Shown here piece by piece: positions 63,572 through 64,000 of a stretch of DNA of 64,000 nt. The position numbers and the translations under genes are program-made. Every line of letters starts with the position of its first letter. The first letter of the stretch is position 1. The stretch is from NCBI GenBank assembly GCA_041395725.1, contig JAWKZW010000001.1, positions 4,284,501 to 4,348,500 on the forward strand, given 5' to 3'. The notes beneath the pieces were generated by a model. It was not told the origin of the DNA and searched no databases. It saw only the letters and a list, made by a program, of their open reading frames with translations. Origin of the DNA: Gammaproteobacteria bacterium (GTDB lineage: Bacteria; Pseudomonadota; Gammaproteobacteria; Pseudomonadales; Pseudohongiellaceae).

Positions 63572-63584
63572 ATCTAACGAATGA
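63572..63584 (-). other. attC edge (R' core GTTAGAT)
   Basis: On the minus strand CATTCGTTAGAT ends the preceding attC site, fitting GTTRRRY. The rest of that attC is replaced by the IS110-type element, whose boundary is near 63585. Confidence 0.5.
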
Positions 63585-63666
63585 AATGGACTCCCCCTAC
63601 CTAACGGCATCGCAACGTGCCAAAGTGAATGTGTTACCAATACACTTAATAGTAAGGGGAGCCCAA

Positions 63667-64000
63667 ATGAATATTACAACCATCGGTATAGACTTGGCTA
63701 AAAATTCTTTCAGTGTCGTCGGCATGAACGAGCAGGGTAAGGTTGTTCTACGCAAGTCGTTATCGCGAAACAAGCTATTGCCTTTCATCGTTCAGTGCCC
63801 ACCCTGTTTCATTGGCATGGAGGCCTGCTCAGGCGCACATTACTGGGGCCGCGAGTTCATTAAGCTCGGGCACCGAGTAGGCCTTATTGCGGCCAAGTTT
63901 GTTGAACCATACCGCAAGGGCAGTAAGAATGACAATAACGATGCCGAGGCCATTTGTGAAGCAGTATTACGGCCCAATATCTGGTTTGTCCCAATCAAGA
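63667..64000 (+). CDS. IS110-family transposase (partial, runs off the window)
   Basis: The first 111 residues read MNITTIGIDLAKNSFSVVGMNEQGKVVLRKSLSRNKLLPFIVQCPPCFIGMEACSGAHYWGREFIKLGHRVGLIAAKFVEPYRKGSKNDNNDAEAICEAVLRPNIWFVPIK. GIDLAKN, MEACSGAHYW and KNDNNDAEAI are the DEDD signature blocks of IS110/IS1111. Upstream GGACTCCCC and GGGGAG are subterminal inverted repeats. IS1111-type members are known to target integron attC sites, and the left end lies inside one here. Confidence 0.85.
   Translation, partial: MNITTIGIDLAKNSFSVVGMNEQGKVVLRKSLSRNKLLPFIVQCPPCFIGMEACSGAHYWGREFIKLGHRVGLIAAKFVEPYRKGSKNDNNDAEAICEAVLRPNIWFVPIK

Noticed and set aside
1..64000. CRISPR array, tRNA or rRNA genes
   Set aside because: No regularly spaced repeats, cas genes, tRNA-like cloverleaf or rRNA stretches were noticed on reading, though a tRNA scan could not be run.

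Overview
The window reads as a chromosome segment of a gammaproteobacterium, probably marine or salt-adapted. This rests on the QseE-QseG-QseF (GlrK/GlrR) operon, the PA2779/PA2778 pair, NhaA, a HiPIP, a PEP-CTERM protein and many small envelope-stress proteins (BON, CsbD, UPF0391). Genus cannot be told from the sequence. No rRNA or tRNA gene was seen. Base composition looks near 50 % GC, except for a GC-rich block at about 51.55-52.64 kb.

Layout. 0-11 kb: metabolic and regulatory genes: an SDR epimerase, a ToxR/CadC-like regulator, an NHL beta-propeller protein, a cupin, a sulfotransferase, and a tight operon nhaA - carbamate kinase - isochorismatase-fold hydrolase. 11-21 kb: an atypical OmpR-type regulator with a flavin-barrel partner, an ECF sigma factor, a decayed transporter, EamA and TVP38 membrane proteins, and a glycosidase-like/GT4 pair overlapping by 4 bp. 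22-26 kb: glrK-qseG-glrR, followed by tandem sigma-54 promoters and a strong terminator with no convincing gene between them, a candidate small RNA. 26-42 kb: a stress/envelope zone (BON, sigma-54 activator, UPF0391, Ala/Glu-rich lipoprotein, two CsbD copies, OMP, PA2779/PA2778, EF-hand, DUF2254, decayed DUF502, PLD-VTT fusion). 42-48 kb: an IS5-type element with an amber stop, a metal/arsenical-type permease, a frameshifted small Cys protein, a CBS protein and a HiPIP. 48-59 kb: SEC-C protein, phosphatase-like protein, a GC-rich nuclease/phosphatase gene, PEP-CTERM, thrombospondin type 3 and von Willebrand A surface proteins, with IS66 and IS256 debris. 59-64 kb: IS3, IS1182 and IS110 elements inserted in and around what looks like part of an integron cassette array (one complete attC and one attC edge).

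Main idea. Sites with TGG-N10-GC geometry (sigma-54, -24/-12) stand in front of BON, UPF0391, both CsbD copies, the EF-hand gene and the candidate sRNA. Two sigma-54 activators, GlrR and an orphan with a degenerate receiver, are encoded in the same 16 kb. This suggests a local RpoN-driven envelope-stress regulon. Two repeat families were also recognised: a structured element of about 265 bp (three full copies plus partial ones), and a MITE of about 190 bp with 23-bp inverted ends that interrupts DUF502.
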